Assembly: GCF_036320965.1 (NCBI RefSeq)
Contig: NC_092225.1
Span: 79,236,113 to 79,300,112, forward strand
Origin: Panulirus ornatus
Taxonomy: Eukaryota > Arthropoda > Malacostraca > Decapoda > Palinuridae
Direction: 5' to 3'
Length of the DNA: 64,000 bases
Under the pieces are notes generated by a model. It was not told the origin of the DNA. It did no database searches and was given only the letters and a program-made list of their open reading frames with translations. The translations under genes were made by a program, and so were the position numbers. Positions 1 through 9,610 of the stretch are shown here, piece by piece. Within the stretch, counting starts at the first letter, position 1; every line of letters begins with the position of its first letter.

Positions 1-2273
1 AATGAAAATCTGGGTATACATATTATTTTACATGCTGATTAAGTATTTCGAGTCAAATGACTGCATTTCGCATTATTAATGCCTTTAATTACCCCTTAGA
101 TTATATTAACATGCTAATTACTCGAATAATTACACAAATTTTAGTTTTGACCACAGATTCGTATTCAGCATACCTAAAAGCATCTATCCTGAAATTCTCA
201 AGAAAATCCATTTTCTGAAAAAAATCAAGAAAAATCCAATCCTTCTATTTTGCTCAGTTTCAATTTCTTCAGATTTCGATGAAAATCTGGGTATACATTC
301 TTTTACATGCTGATTAAGTATTTCGAGTCAAATGACTGCACTTCGCAGTATTAATGTCTTTGATTACTCCTTAGATTAACTATAATAAAATCATGCTAAT
401 TACTCAACTAATTACATGAGTTTTTAGGTTTTGACCACAGATTCGTATTCAGCATACCTAAACGCATGTATCGTGAAGTTCAAGAAAATCCATTTACTGA
501 AAAAGATGAAAAATCCAAGGCATTTTCCTCAGGTTTTCAACTTCAGATTTTAATGAAAATCTGGGTATAGATATTATTTTACATACTGATTAAGCATTTC
601 GAGTCAAATGACTACATTTCGCATTATCAATGCCTTTAATTACCCTTTGAATTATAAAATTAATATGCTAAATACTCGACTAATTACACAAATTTTTGGG
701 TTTTCACCACAGATTCGTTTTCAGCATACGTAAAAGTATCTATCCTAAAATTCATAAGAAAATCCATTTATTTGAAAAAAAATAAAATAAATAAATAAAT
801 CCCTTGCATTTTGCTCAGATTTTCAACTTCATATTTTAATGAAAATCAAGATATAAATGTTATCTTACATGCTGGTTAAGTATTTTGAGTCAAATGACAG
901 CAATACGCATTATGCCTTAAATTACCCCTTACGTTAATTATATCAATATGCTAATTACTCGACAAATTACACAAATTTTTGTTTTGGCCACAGATTCGTA
1001 TTCAGCGTATCTAAAACCATCTATCCAAAATATTTCCATGAAAATCCATTTCCTGAAAAATTCAAGGGCTGGCATTTTGCTCATATTTTCAACATTGGAT
1101 TTTAATGAAAATCGGGTTATAGATGTTATTTTACATGCTGATTTATTATTTTGAGTCAATTGACTGCATTTCGCATTATTAATGCTTTTAATTACCCCTT
1201 AGATTAATTATATTATGCTAACTACTCGACTAATTACATGAATTTTAAGGTTTGACCACATACTCGTATTTAGCATCTCTAAAAGAATCTATCTTGAAAT
1301 TCTCAAAATCTATTTTTGAAAAAACTCAACTAATTACACAAATTTCTGGGTTCTGACCACAGATTCCCATTCAGGATACATAAAAGCATCTATCCTGAAA
1401 TTCTCATGGAAATCCATTTTTGAGAAAAACCAAGAAAAATGCAAGGCTATAGCCTTGCATTTTGCTCAGATTTTCAACTTCAGATTTTAATAAAAAATCT
1501 GGGTATAGATGTTATTTTACATGCTGATTAAGTATTTTGAGTCAAATGACTATTTCCCATTGTTAATGCCATTAATTACCCCTTAGAAAAAATGTAATAA
1601 AATTAGTATGCTAATTACTAGACTTATTACATGGATTTTTGAGTTTTGACCATGGATGTGTATTCAGCATACCTAAAAGCTTCTATCCTGAAATTCTAAA
1701 AAAAAAAAAAAAAAAAAGGCATTTTTTGAAACCTCCAGATTTTAATGAAAATCTGGGTATAGATGTTATTTTACATGCTGGTTAAGTATTTTGAGTCAAA
1801 TGTCTTCATTTTGCATTACTGATACATTTAATTACATGAACTTTTAGGTTTTGAAAGCATCTATCCTGAAATTCTCAAGAAAATCAAATTCTTGAAAAAA
1901 TCAAGAAAAATCCAAGCCTTGCATTTTGCTCAGATTTTCAACTTCAGATTTTAATGAAAATCTGGGTATAGATGTTATTCTACATGTTGGTTAAGTGTTT
2001 TGAGTCAAATGACTGCATTTCGCATCATTAATGCCTTTAATTACCCTTTAGATAAATTATAAAATTAGTATACTAATTACTCAACTACTTACAGGAATTT
2101 TTGGGTTTTGACCACAGATTCGTATTCAGCATACGTAAAAGCATCTATCCTGAAATTCTCAAGAAAATCCATTTTTTGAAAAAAATAAAGAAAAATCCAA
2201 GGCTATAGCCTTGCATTTTGCTCAGATTTTCAACTGCAGATTTAAATGAAAATGTGGGTATAGATGTTATTTT
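1..2273. repeat. Satellite array block 1 (about 280-bp monomer)
   Basis: About eight tandem copies of an AT-rich monomer. Each runs in the same order: the dyad CAGATTTTAATGAAAATCTG, then GGTATAGATGTTATTTTAC, the dyad AGTCAAATGACT, GCATTTCGCATTATTAATGCC, the direct repeat CTAATTACTCGACTAATTAC, GGGTTTTGACCACAGATTCG, AGCATACCTAAAAGCATC, an A-rich stretch and often the palindrome CAAGGCTATAGCCTTG. Clear examples are the 20-bp dyad at 544-563, an 18-bp perfect palindrome at 1441-1458 and a 16-bp palindrome at 2198-2213. Spacing between equivalent points (about 1, 280, 552, 838, 1104) is 265-285 bp. Short open frames here are chance reads of the monomer. The block ends at a LINE insertion whose target duplication is at 2262-2273. 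Confidence 0.92.
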
Positions 2274-3642
2274 GGTAGAGGATGTGTGGATCAGGTGTTT
2301 GCTTTGAAGAATGTATGTGAGAAATACTTAGAAAAGCAAATGGATTTGTATGTAGCATTTATGGATCTGGAGAAGGCATATGATAGAGTTGATAGAGATG
2401 CTCTGTGGAAGGTATTAAGAATATATGGTGTGGGAGGCAAGTTGTTAGAAGCAGTGAAAAGTTTTTATCGAGGATGTAAGGCATGTGTACGTGTAGGAAG
2501 AGAGGAAAGTGATTGGTTCTCAGTGAATGTAGGTTTGCGGCAGGGGTGTGTGATGTCTCCATGGTTGTTTAATTTGTTCATGGATGGGGTTGTTAGGGAG
2601 GTGAATGCAAGAGTTTTGGAAAGAGGGGCAAGTATGAAGTCTGTTGGGATGAGAGAGCTTGGGAAGTGAGTCAGTTGTTGTTCGCTGATGATACAGCGCT
2701 GGTGGCTGATTCATGTGAGAAACTGCAGAAGCTGGTGACTGAGTTTGGTAAAGTGTGTGAAAGAAGAAAGTTAAGAGTAAATGTGAATAAGAGCAAGGTT
2801 ATTAGGTACAGTAGGGTTGAGGGTCAAGTCAATTGGGAGGTGAGTTTGAATGGAGAAAAACTGGAGGAAGTGAAGTGTTTTAGATATCTGGGAGTGGATC
2901 TGGCAGCGGATGGAACCATGGAAGCGGAAGTGGATCATAGGGTGGGGGAGGGGGCGAAAATTCTGGGAGCCTTGAAGAATGTGTGGAAGTCGAGAACATT
3001 ATCTCGGAAAGCAAAAATGAGTATGTTTGAAGGAATAGTGGTTCCAACAATGTTGTATGGTTGCGAGGCGTGGGCTATGGATAGAGTTGTGCGCAGGAGG
3101 ATGGATGTGCTGGAAATGAGATGTTTGAGGACAATGTGTGGTGTGAGGTGGTTTGATCGAGTAAGTAACGTAAGGGTAAGAGAGGTGTGGAAATAAAAAG
3201 AGCATGATTGAGAGAGCAGAAGAGGGTGTTTTGAAATGGTTTGGGCACATGGAGAGAATGAGTGAGGAAAGATTGACCAAGAGGATATATGTGTCGGAGG
3301 TGGAGGGAACGAGGAGAAGAGGGAGACCAAATTGGAGGTGGAAAGATGGAGTGAAAAAGATTTTGTGTGATCGGGGCCTGAACATGCAGGAGGGTGAAAG
3401 GAGGGCAAGGAATAGAGTGAATTAGAGCGATGTGGTATACCAGGGTTGACGTGCTGTCAGTGGATTAAATCGGGGCATGTGAAGCGTCTGGGGTAAACCA
3501 TGGAAAGCTGTGTAGGTATGTATATTTTGCGTGTGTGGACGTATGTATATACATGTGTATGGGGGTGGGTTGGGCCATTTCTTTCGTCTGTTTCCTTGCG
3601 CTACCTCGCAAACGCGGGAGACAGCAACAAAAAAAAAAAAAA
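2274..3642 (+). mobile_element. RTE-like LINE copy 1 (subfamily A), 5'-truncated, decayed
   Basis: The copy starts inside the reverse transcriptase domain (GRGCVDQVFALKN) and runs to a poly(A) tail. It is flanked by a perfect 12-bp target-site duplication, AGATGTTATTTT, at 2262-2273 and 3643-3654, and removing it restores an uninterrupted satellite monomer. The reading frame is broken three times: a 1-base loss near 2646 (frames 2286-2669 and 2666-3196), a 2-base loss near 3185, and TGG to TAG at 3423-3425. Motif A (FMDLEKAYD), motif B (RQGCVMSPWLFN) and motif C (LLFADD) are all present but split between frames. The 3' UTR is the short A form. It cannot encode a working protein. Confidence 0.9.
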
Positions 3643-4288
3643 AGATGTTATTTTACATGCTGATTAAATATTTCGAGTCAAATCACTGCATTTCGAATTA
3701 TGAAGCAATTAATTACCCCCTTAGATTAATCATATCAAAATGCTAATTACTCCACTAATTACACGATTTTTTTGGTTCTGACCACAGATACGTATTCATC
3801 ATACCTAAAAAGCATCTATCTTAAAATTTTCAAGAAAATCTATTTTTGAAAAAAATGAAAAATCCTTGCATTTTCCTCATATTTTCAATTTCTTCAGATT
3901 TTAATGAAAATCTGGGTATAGATATCATTTCACATGCTGATTAAGTATTTTGAGTCAAATGACTGCATTTTGTATCATTAAGCCTTTATTTATCCCATAG
4001 ATTCATTAAAATATCAATATGCTAATTACTCGACTAATGACATGTATTTTTGGGTTTTGACCACAGATTCATATTCAGCATACCTAAAAGCATCTATCCT
4101 GAAATTCTCAAAAAATCCACTCTATGATAAAAAAAAATAAAGAAAAATTCAAGGCATTTACCTCAGATTTTCAACTTCTTCAGATTTTAATGAAAATATG
4201 GGTATAGATGTAATTTTACAAGCAGATTAAGTATTACGAGTCAAATGACTGCATTTCGTATTATTAATGCCTTTAATAACCCCAAGAT
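3643..4288. repeat. Satellite array block 2
   Basis: A little over two monomers of the same satellite between LINE copies 1 and 2. The left edge is the second half of copy 1's target duplication (3643-3654). The right edge, near 4282-4288 (CCAAGAT), is a probable 7-bp target duplication of copy 2, matched at 7293-7299. Nothing else is seen. Confidence 0.9.
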
Positions 4289-7200
4289 TTTTTTTTTTTT
4301 CTTTTTTTATACTTTGTCGCTGTCTCCCGCGTTTGCGAGGTAGCGCGAGGAAACAGACGAAAGAAATGGCCCAACCCCCATACACACGTACATACACACG
4401 TCCACACACGCAAATATACATACCTACACAGCTTTCCATGGTTTACCCCAGACGCTTCACATGCCTTGATTCAATCCACTGACAGCACGTCAACCCCTGT
4501 ATACCACATCGCTCCAATTCACTCTATTCCTTGCCCTCCTTTCACCCTCCTGCATGTTCAGGCCCCGATCACACAAAATCTTTTTCACTCCATCTTTCCA
4601 CCTCCAATTTGGTCTCCCTCTTCTCCTCGTTCCCTCCACCTCCGACACATATATCCTCTTGGTCAATCTTTCCTCACTCATTCTCTCCATGTGCCCAAAC
4701 CATTTCAAAACACCCTCTTCTGCTCTCTCAACCACGCTCTTTTTATTTCCACACATCTCTCTTACCCTTACGTTACTTACTCGATCAAACCACCTCACAC
4801 CACACATTGTCCTCAAACATCTCATTTCCAGCCCATCCATCCTCCTGCGCACAACTCTATCCATAGCCCACGCCTCGCAACCATACAACATTGTTGGAAC
4901 CACTATTCCTTCAAACATACCCATTTTTGCTTTCCGAGATAATGTTCTCGACTTCCACACATTTTTCAAGGCTCCCAAAATTTTCGCCCCCTCCCCCACC
5001 CTATGATCCACTTCCGCTTCCATGGTTCCATCCGCTGACAGATCCACTCCCAGATATCTAAAACACTTCACTTCCTCCAGTTTTTCTCCATTCAAACTCA
5101 CCTCCCAATTGACTTGACCCTCAACCCTACTGTACCTAATAACCTTGCTCTTATTCACATTTACTCTTAACTTTCTTCTTCCACACACTTTACCAAACTC
5201 AGTCACCAGCTTCTGCAGTTTCTCACATGAATCAGCCACCAGCGCTGTATCATCAGCGAACAACAACTGACTCACTTCCCAAGCTCTCTCATCCCCAACA
5301 GACTTCATACTTGCCCCTCTTTCCAGGACTCTTGCATTTACCTCCCTAACAACCCCATCCATAAACAAATTAAACAACCATGGAGACATCACACACCCCT
5401 GCCGCAAACCTACATTCACTGAGAACCAATCACTTTCCTCTCTTCCTACACGTACACATGCCTTACATCCTCGATAAAAACTTTTCACTGCTTCTAACAA
5501 CTTGCCTCCCACACCATATATTCTTAATACCTTCCACAGAGCATCTCTATCAACTCTATCATATGCCTTCTCCAGATCCATAAATGCTACATACAAATCC
5601 ATTTGCTTTTCTAAGTATTTCTCACATACATTCTTCAAAGCAAACACCTGATCCACACATCCTCTACCACTTCTGAAACCGCACTGCTCTTCCCCAATCT
5701 GATGCTCTGTACATGCCTTCACCCTCTCAATCAATACCCTCCCATATAGTTTACCAGGAATACTCAACAAACTTATACCTCTGTAATTTGAGCACTCACT
5801 CTTATCCCCTTTGCCTTTGTACAATGGCACTATGCACGCATTCCGCCAATCCTCAGGCACCTCACCATGAGTCATACATACATTAAATAACCTTACCAAC
5901 CAGTCAACAATACAGTCACCCCCTTTTTTAATAAATTCCACTGCAATACCATCCAAACCTGCTGCCTTGCCGGCTTTCATCTTCCGCAAAGCTTTTACTA
6001 CCTCTTCTCTGTTTACCAAATCATTTTCCCTAACCCTCTCACTTTGCACACCACCTCGACCAAAACACCCTATATCTGCCACTCTGTCATCAGACACATT
6101 CAACAAACCTTCAAAATACTCATTCCATCTCCTTCTCACATCACCACTACTTGTTATCACCTCCCCATTTACGCCCTTCACTGAAGTTCCCATTTGCTCC
6201 CTTGTCTTACGCACCCTATTTACCTCCTTCCAGAACATCTTTTTATTCTCCCTAAAATTTACTGATAGTCTCTCACCCCAACTCTCATTTGCCCTTTTTT
6301 TCACCTCTTGCACCTTTCTCTTGACCTCCTGTCTCTTTCTTTTATACTTCTCCCACTCAATTGCATTTTTTCCCTGCAAAAATCGTCCAAATGCCTCTCT
6401 CTTCTCTTTCACTAATACTCTTACTTCTTCATCCCACCACTCACTGCCCTTTCTAAACAGCCCACCTCCCACTCTTCTCATGCCACAAGCATCTTTTGCG
6501 CAATCCATCACTGATTCCCTAAATACATCCCATTCCTCCCCCACTCCCCTTACTTCCATTGTTCTCACCTTTTTCCATTCTGTACACAGTCTCTCCTGGT
6601 ACTTCCCCACACAGGTCTCCTTCCCAAGCTCACTTACTCTCACCACCTTCTTCACCCCAACATTCACTCCTCTTTTCTGAAAACCCATACTAATCTTCAC
6701 CTTAGCCTCCACAAGATAATGATCAGACATCCCTCCAGTTGCACCTCTCAGCACATTAACATCCAAAAGTCTCTCTTTCGCACGCCTGTCAATTAACACG
6801 TAATCCAATAACGCTCTCTGGCCATCTCTCCTGCTTACATAAGTATACTTATATATATCTCGCTTTTTAAACCAGGTATTCCCAATCATCAGTCCTTTTT
6901 CAGCACATAAATCTACAAGCTCTTCACCATTTCCATTTACAACACTGAACACCCCATGCATACCAATTATTCCCTCAACTGCCACATTACTCACCTTTGC
7001 ATTCAAATCACCCATCACTATAACCCGGTCTCGTGCATCAAAACCGCTAACACACTCATTCAGCTGCTCCCAAAACACTTGCCTCTCATGATCTTTCTTC
7101 TCATGCCCAGGTGCATATGCACCAATAATCACCCACCTCTCTCCATCAACTTTCAATTTTACCCATATTAATCGAGAATTTACTTTCTTACATTCTATCA

Positions 7201-7292
7201 CATACTCCCACAACTCCTGTTTCAGGAGTATTGCTACTCCTTCCCTTGCTCTTGTCCTCTCACTAACCCCTGACTTCACTCCCCAGACATTT
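4289..7292 (-). mobile_element. RTE-like LINE copy 2 (subfamily A), longest open copy
   Basis: About 3.0 kb on the minus strand, from a T-rich 3' tail at 4289-4310 to a 5' truncation inside the endonuclease domain at 7292. Probable 7-bp target duplications (CCAAGAT) lie at 4282-4288 and 7293-7299. The 3' UTR is the short A form and ends in the block holding GCGAGGTAGCGC on the plus strand. The RTE-like assignment rests on the endonuclease plus reverse transcriptase order, the lack of any visible RNase H domain, the short UTR, a 3' tail that is A-rich or (TA)n depending on copy, and the C-terminal WFGHMERM and GRP-WRWKD block. It is the best sequence in the window for defining the family. Confidence 0.9.
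4490..7279 (-). CDS. Endonuclease/reverse transcriptase of LINE copy 2 (N-terminus missing)
   Basis: A 929-codon open frame encoding the replication protein of a non-LTR retrotransposon. It nicks target DNA and reverse-transcribes its own RNA onto the nick. Residues 1 to about 195 are the C-terminal part of an exonuclease-endonuclease-phosphatase fold, with GDLNAK at 90-95, LDYVLIDRR at 158-166 and the catalytic-type SDHYLV at 185-190. A basic linker follows at about 285-360. The reverse transcriptase spans about 430-760: motif A FMDLEKAYD at 566-574, motif B RQGCVMSPWLFNLFMDG at 626-642, motif C FADD at 674-677. The tail has WFGHMERM near 860 and GRPNWRWKD near 888-896. The first codon given is GTG. 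The frame stays open upstream to the truncation point, so the true start and the N-terminal part of the endonuclease (probably some tens of residues) are absent. No stop or frameshift is visible. It is probably not autonomous because of the truncation. Confidence 0.85.
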   Translation of the reverse strand: MKSGVSERTRAREGVAILLKQELWEYVIECKKVNSRLIWVKLKVDGERWVIIGAYAPGHEKKDHERQVFWEQLNECVSGFDARDRVIVMGDLNAKVSNVAVEGIIGMHGVFSVVNGNGEELVDLCAEKGLMIGNTWFKKRDIYKYTYVSRRDGQRALLDYVLIDRRAKERLLDVNVLRGATGGMSDHYLVEAKVKISMGFQKRGVNVGVKKVVRVSELGKETCVGKYQERLCTEWKKVRTMEVRGVGEEWDVFRESVMDCAKDACGMRRVGGGLFRKGSEWWDEEVRVLVKEKREAFGRFLQGKNAIEWEKYKRKRQEVKRKVQEVKKRANESWGERLSVNFRENKKMFWKEVNRVRKTREQMGTSVKGVNGEVITSSGDVRRRWNEYFEGLLNVSDDRVADIGCFGRGGVQSERVRENDLVNREEVVKALRKMKAGKAAGLDGIAVEFIKKGGDCIVDWLVRLFNVCMTHGEVPEDWRNACIVPLYKGKGDKSECSNYRGISLLSIPGKLYGRVLIERVKACTEHQIGEEQCGFRSGRGCVDQVFALKNVCEKYLEKQMDLYVAFMDLEKAYDRVDRDALWKVLRIYGVGGKLLEAVKSFYRGCKACVRVGREESDWFSVNVGLRQGCVMSPWLFNLFMDGVVREVNARVLERGASMKSVGDERAWEVSQLLFADDTALVADSCEKLQKLVTEFGKVCGRRKLRVNVNKSKVIRYSRVEGQVNWEVSLNGEKLEEVKCFRYLGVDLSADGTMEAEVDHRVGEGAKILGALKNVWKSRTLSRKAKMGMFEGIVVPTMLYGCEAWAMDRVVRRRMDGLEMRCLRTMCGVRWFDRVSNVRVREMCGNKKSVVERAEEGVLKWFGHMERMSEERLTKRIYVSEVEGTRRRGRPNWRWKDGVKKILCDRGLNMQEGERRARNRVNWSDVVYRG

Positions 7293-7609
7293 CCAAGATA
7301 AATTATGATAAATTCAATATGCTAATTACCCGACTAATTACACCAATTTTTAGGTTTTGACCAGATTCGTATTCAGCAGACCTAAAAGCATCTATCCTGA
7401 AATTCTCAAGAAAATCCTTTTTCTGAAAAAAAAAAATCAAGAAATATCAAAGGCTATAGCCTTACATTTTGTTCAGATTTTTAACTTCAGATTGTAATGA
7501 AAATCTGACTATAGATGTTATTTTACACGCTGATTAAGTATTTCGAGTCAAATGACTATTTCGCATTGTTAATGCCTTTAATTACCACTTAGATAAATCA
7601 TAATAAAAT
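7293..7609. repeat. Satellite array block 3
   Basis: About one monomer of the satellite, trapped between LINE copies 2 and 3. It starts inside the CCTTAGATAAATTATAA segment and ends in the same segment of the next monomer. Confidence 0.88.
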
Positions 7610-9610
7610 ATATTTATTTATTATTTATTCATTATACTTTGTCGCTGTCTCCCGCGTTTGCGAGGTAGCGCAAGGAAACAGACGAAAGAAATGGCCCAAC
7701 CCCCCCCATACACATGTATATACATACGTCCACACACGCAAATATACATACCTACACAGCTTTCCATGGTTTACCCCAGACGCTTCACATGCCTTGATTC
7801 AATCCACTGACAGCACGTCAACCCCGGTATACCACATCGCTCCAATTCACTCTATTCCTTGCCCTCCTTTCACCCTCCTGCATGTTCAGGCCCCGATCAC
7901 ACAAAATCTTTTTCACTCCATCCTTCCACCTCCAATATGGTCTCTCTCTTCTCCTCGTTCCCTCCACCTCCGACACATATATCCTCTTGGTCAATCTTTC
8001 CTCACTCATTCTCTCCATGTGCCCAAACCACTTCAAAACACCCTCTTCTGCTCTCTCAACCACGCTCTTTTTTTTTCCACACATCTCTCTTACCCTTACG
8101 TTACTCACTCGATCAAACCACCTCACACCACACATTGTCCTCAAACATCTCATTTCCAGCACATCCATCCTCCTGCGCACAACTCTATCCATAGCCCACA
8201 CCTCGCAACCATACAACATTGTTGGAACCACTATTCCTTCAAACATACCCATTTTTGCTTTCCGAGATAATGTTCTCGACTTCCACACATTCTTCAAGGC
8301 CCCCAGAATTTTCGCCCCCTCCCCCAACCTATGATCCACTTCCGCTTCCATGGTTCCATCCGCAGCCAGATCCACTCCCAGATATCTAAAACACTTCACT
8401 TCCTCAAGTTTTTCTCCATTCAAACTCACCTCCCAATTGACTTGACCCTCAACCCTACTGTACCTAATAACCTTGCTCTTATTCACATTTACTCTTAACT
8501 TTCTTCTTCCACATACTTTACCAAACTCAGTCACCAGCTTCTGCAGTTTCTCACATGAATCAGCCACCAGCGCTGTATCATCAGCGAACAACAACTGACT
8601 CACTTCCCAAGCTCTCTCATCCCCAACAGACTTCATACTTGCCCCTCTTTCCAAAACTCTTGCATTTACCTCCCTAACAACCCCATCCATAAACAAATTA
8701 AACAACCATGGAGACATCACACACCCCTGCCGCAAACCTACATTCACTGAGAACCAATCACTTTCCTCTCTTCCTACACGTACACATGCCTTACATCCTC
8801 GATAAAAACTTTTCACTGCTTCTAACAACCTTCCTCCCACACCATATATTCTTAATACCTTCCACAGAGCATCTCTATCAACTCTATCATATGCCTTCTC
8901 CAGATCCATAAATGCTACATACAAATCCATTTGCTTTTCTAAGTATTTCTCACATACATTCTTCAAAGCAAACACCTGATCCACACATCCTCTACCACTT
9001 CTGAAACCACACTGCTCTTCCCCAATCTGATGCTCTGTACATGCCTTCACCCTCTCAATCAATACCCTCCCATATAATTTACCAGGAATACTCAACAAAC
9101 TTATACCTCTGTAATTTGAGCACTCACTCTTATCCCCTTTGCCTTTGTACAATGGCACTATGCATGCATTCCGCCAATCCTCAGGCATCTCACCATGAGT
9201 CATACATACATTAAATAACCTTACCAACCAGTCAATAATACAGTCACCCCCTTTTTTAATAAATTCCACTGCAATACCATCCAAACCTGCTGCCTTGCCG
9301 GCTTTCATCTTCCGCAAAGCTTTCACTACCTCTTCTCTGTTTACCAAATCATTTTCCCTAACCCTCTCACTTTGCACACCACCTCGACCAAAACACCCTA
9401 TATCTGCCACTCTATCATCAAACACATTCAACAAACCTTCAAAATACTCACTCCATCTCCTTCTCACATCACCACTACTTGTTATCACCTCCCCATTTGC
9501 GCCCTTCACTGAAGTTCCCATTTGCTCCCTTGTCTTAAGCACTTTATTTACCTCCTTCCAGAACATCTTTTTATTCTCCCTAAAATTTAATGATACTCTC
9601 TCACCCCAAC
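7610..9610 (-). mobile_element. RTE-like LINE copy 3 (subfamily A), 5'-truncated
   Basis: About 2.0 kb on the minus strand. It has the short 3' UTR with an A/T-rich tail at 7610-7636 and is truncated at 9610, in the linker before the reverse transcriptase. Satellite resumes directly at CTAATTAC. I found no convincing target duplication, and a few satellite bases appear to be lost at the junction. Confidence 0.88.
7818..9566 (-). CDS. Reverse transcriptase and C-terminal tail of LINE copy 3 (partial)
   Basis: An uninterrupted 582-codon frame starting at MFWKEVNKV. It contains the whole reverse transcriptase domain (FMDLEKAYD, RQGCVMSPWLFN and LLFADD all intact) and the full C-terminal tail ending VVYRG. 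The endonuclease is missing through 5' truncation. Compared with copy 2 it carries scattered substitutions, for example GRRKLRVN kept and RRERPYWRWKD in the tail. Lack of stops suggests a fairly recent insertion. It has no promoter or start region of its own, so expression is unlikely. Confidence 0.82.
   Translation of the reverse strand: MFWKEVNKVLKTREQMGTSVKGANGEVITSSGDVRRRWSEYFEGLLNVFDDRVADIGCFGRGGVQSERVRENDLVNREEVVKALRKMKAGKAAGLDGIAVEFIKKGGDCIIDWLVRLFNVCMTHGEMPEDWRNACIVPLYKGKGDKSECSNYRGISLLSIPGKLYGRVLIERVKACTEHQIGEEQCGFRSGRGCVDQVFALKNVCEKYLEKQMDLYVAFMDLEKAYDRVDRDALWKVLRIYGVGGRLLEAVKSFYRGCKACVRVGREESDWFSVNVGLRQGCVMSPWLFNLFMDGVVREVNARVLERGASMKSVGDERAWEVSQLLFADDTALVADSCEKLQKLVTEFGKVCGRRKLRVNVNKSKVIRYSRVEGQVNWEVSLNGEKLEEVKCFRYLGVDLAADGTMEAEVDHRLGEGAKILGALKNVWKSRTLSRKAKMGMFEGIVVPTMLYGCEVWAMDRVVRRRMDVLEMRCLRTMCGVRWFDRVSNVRVREMCGKKKSVVERAEEGVLKWFGHMERMSEERLTKRIYVSEVEGTRRRERPYWRWKDGVKKILCDRGLNMQEGERRARNRVNWSDVVYRG

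Noticed and set aside
5967..6680. A 237-codon plus-strand frame opposite LINE copy 2, and similar antisense frames (67, 111, 150 and 158 codons) opposite every copy
   Set aside because: They lie entirely antisense to the LINE coding frame, recur in each copy at the same place, and are rich in Ser, Pro, His and Thr as expected from reading the complement of Arg/Glu/Val-rich coding DNA. They are shadows.
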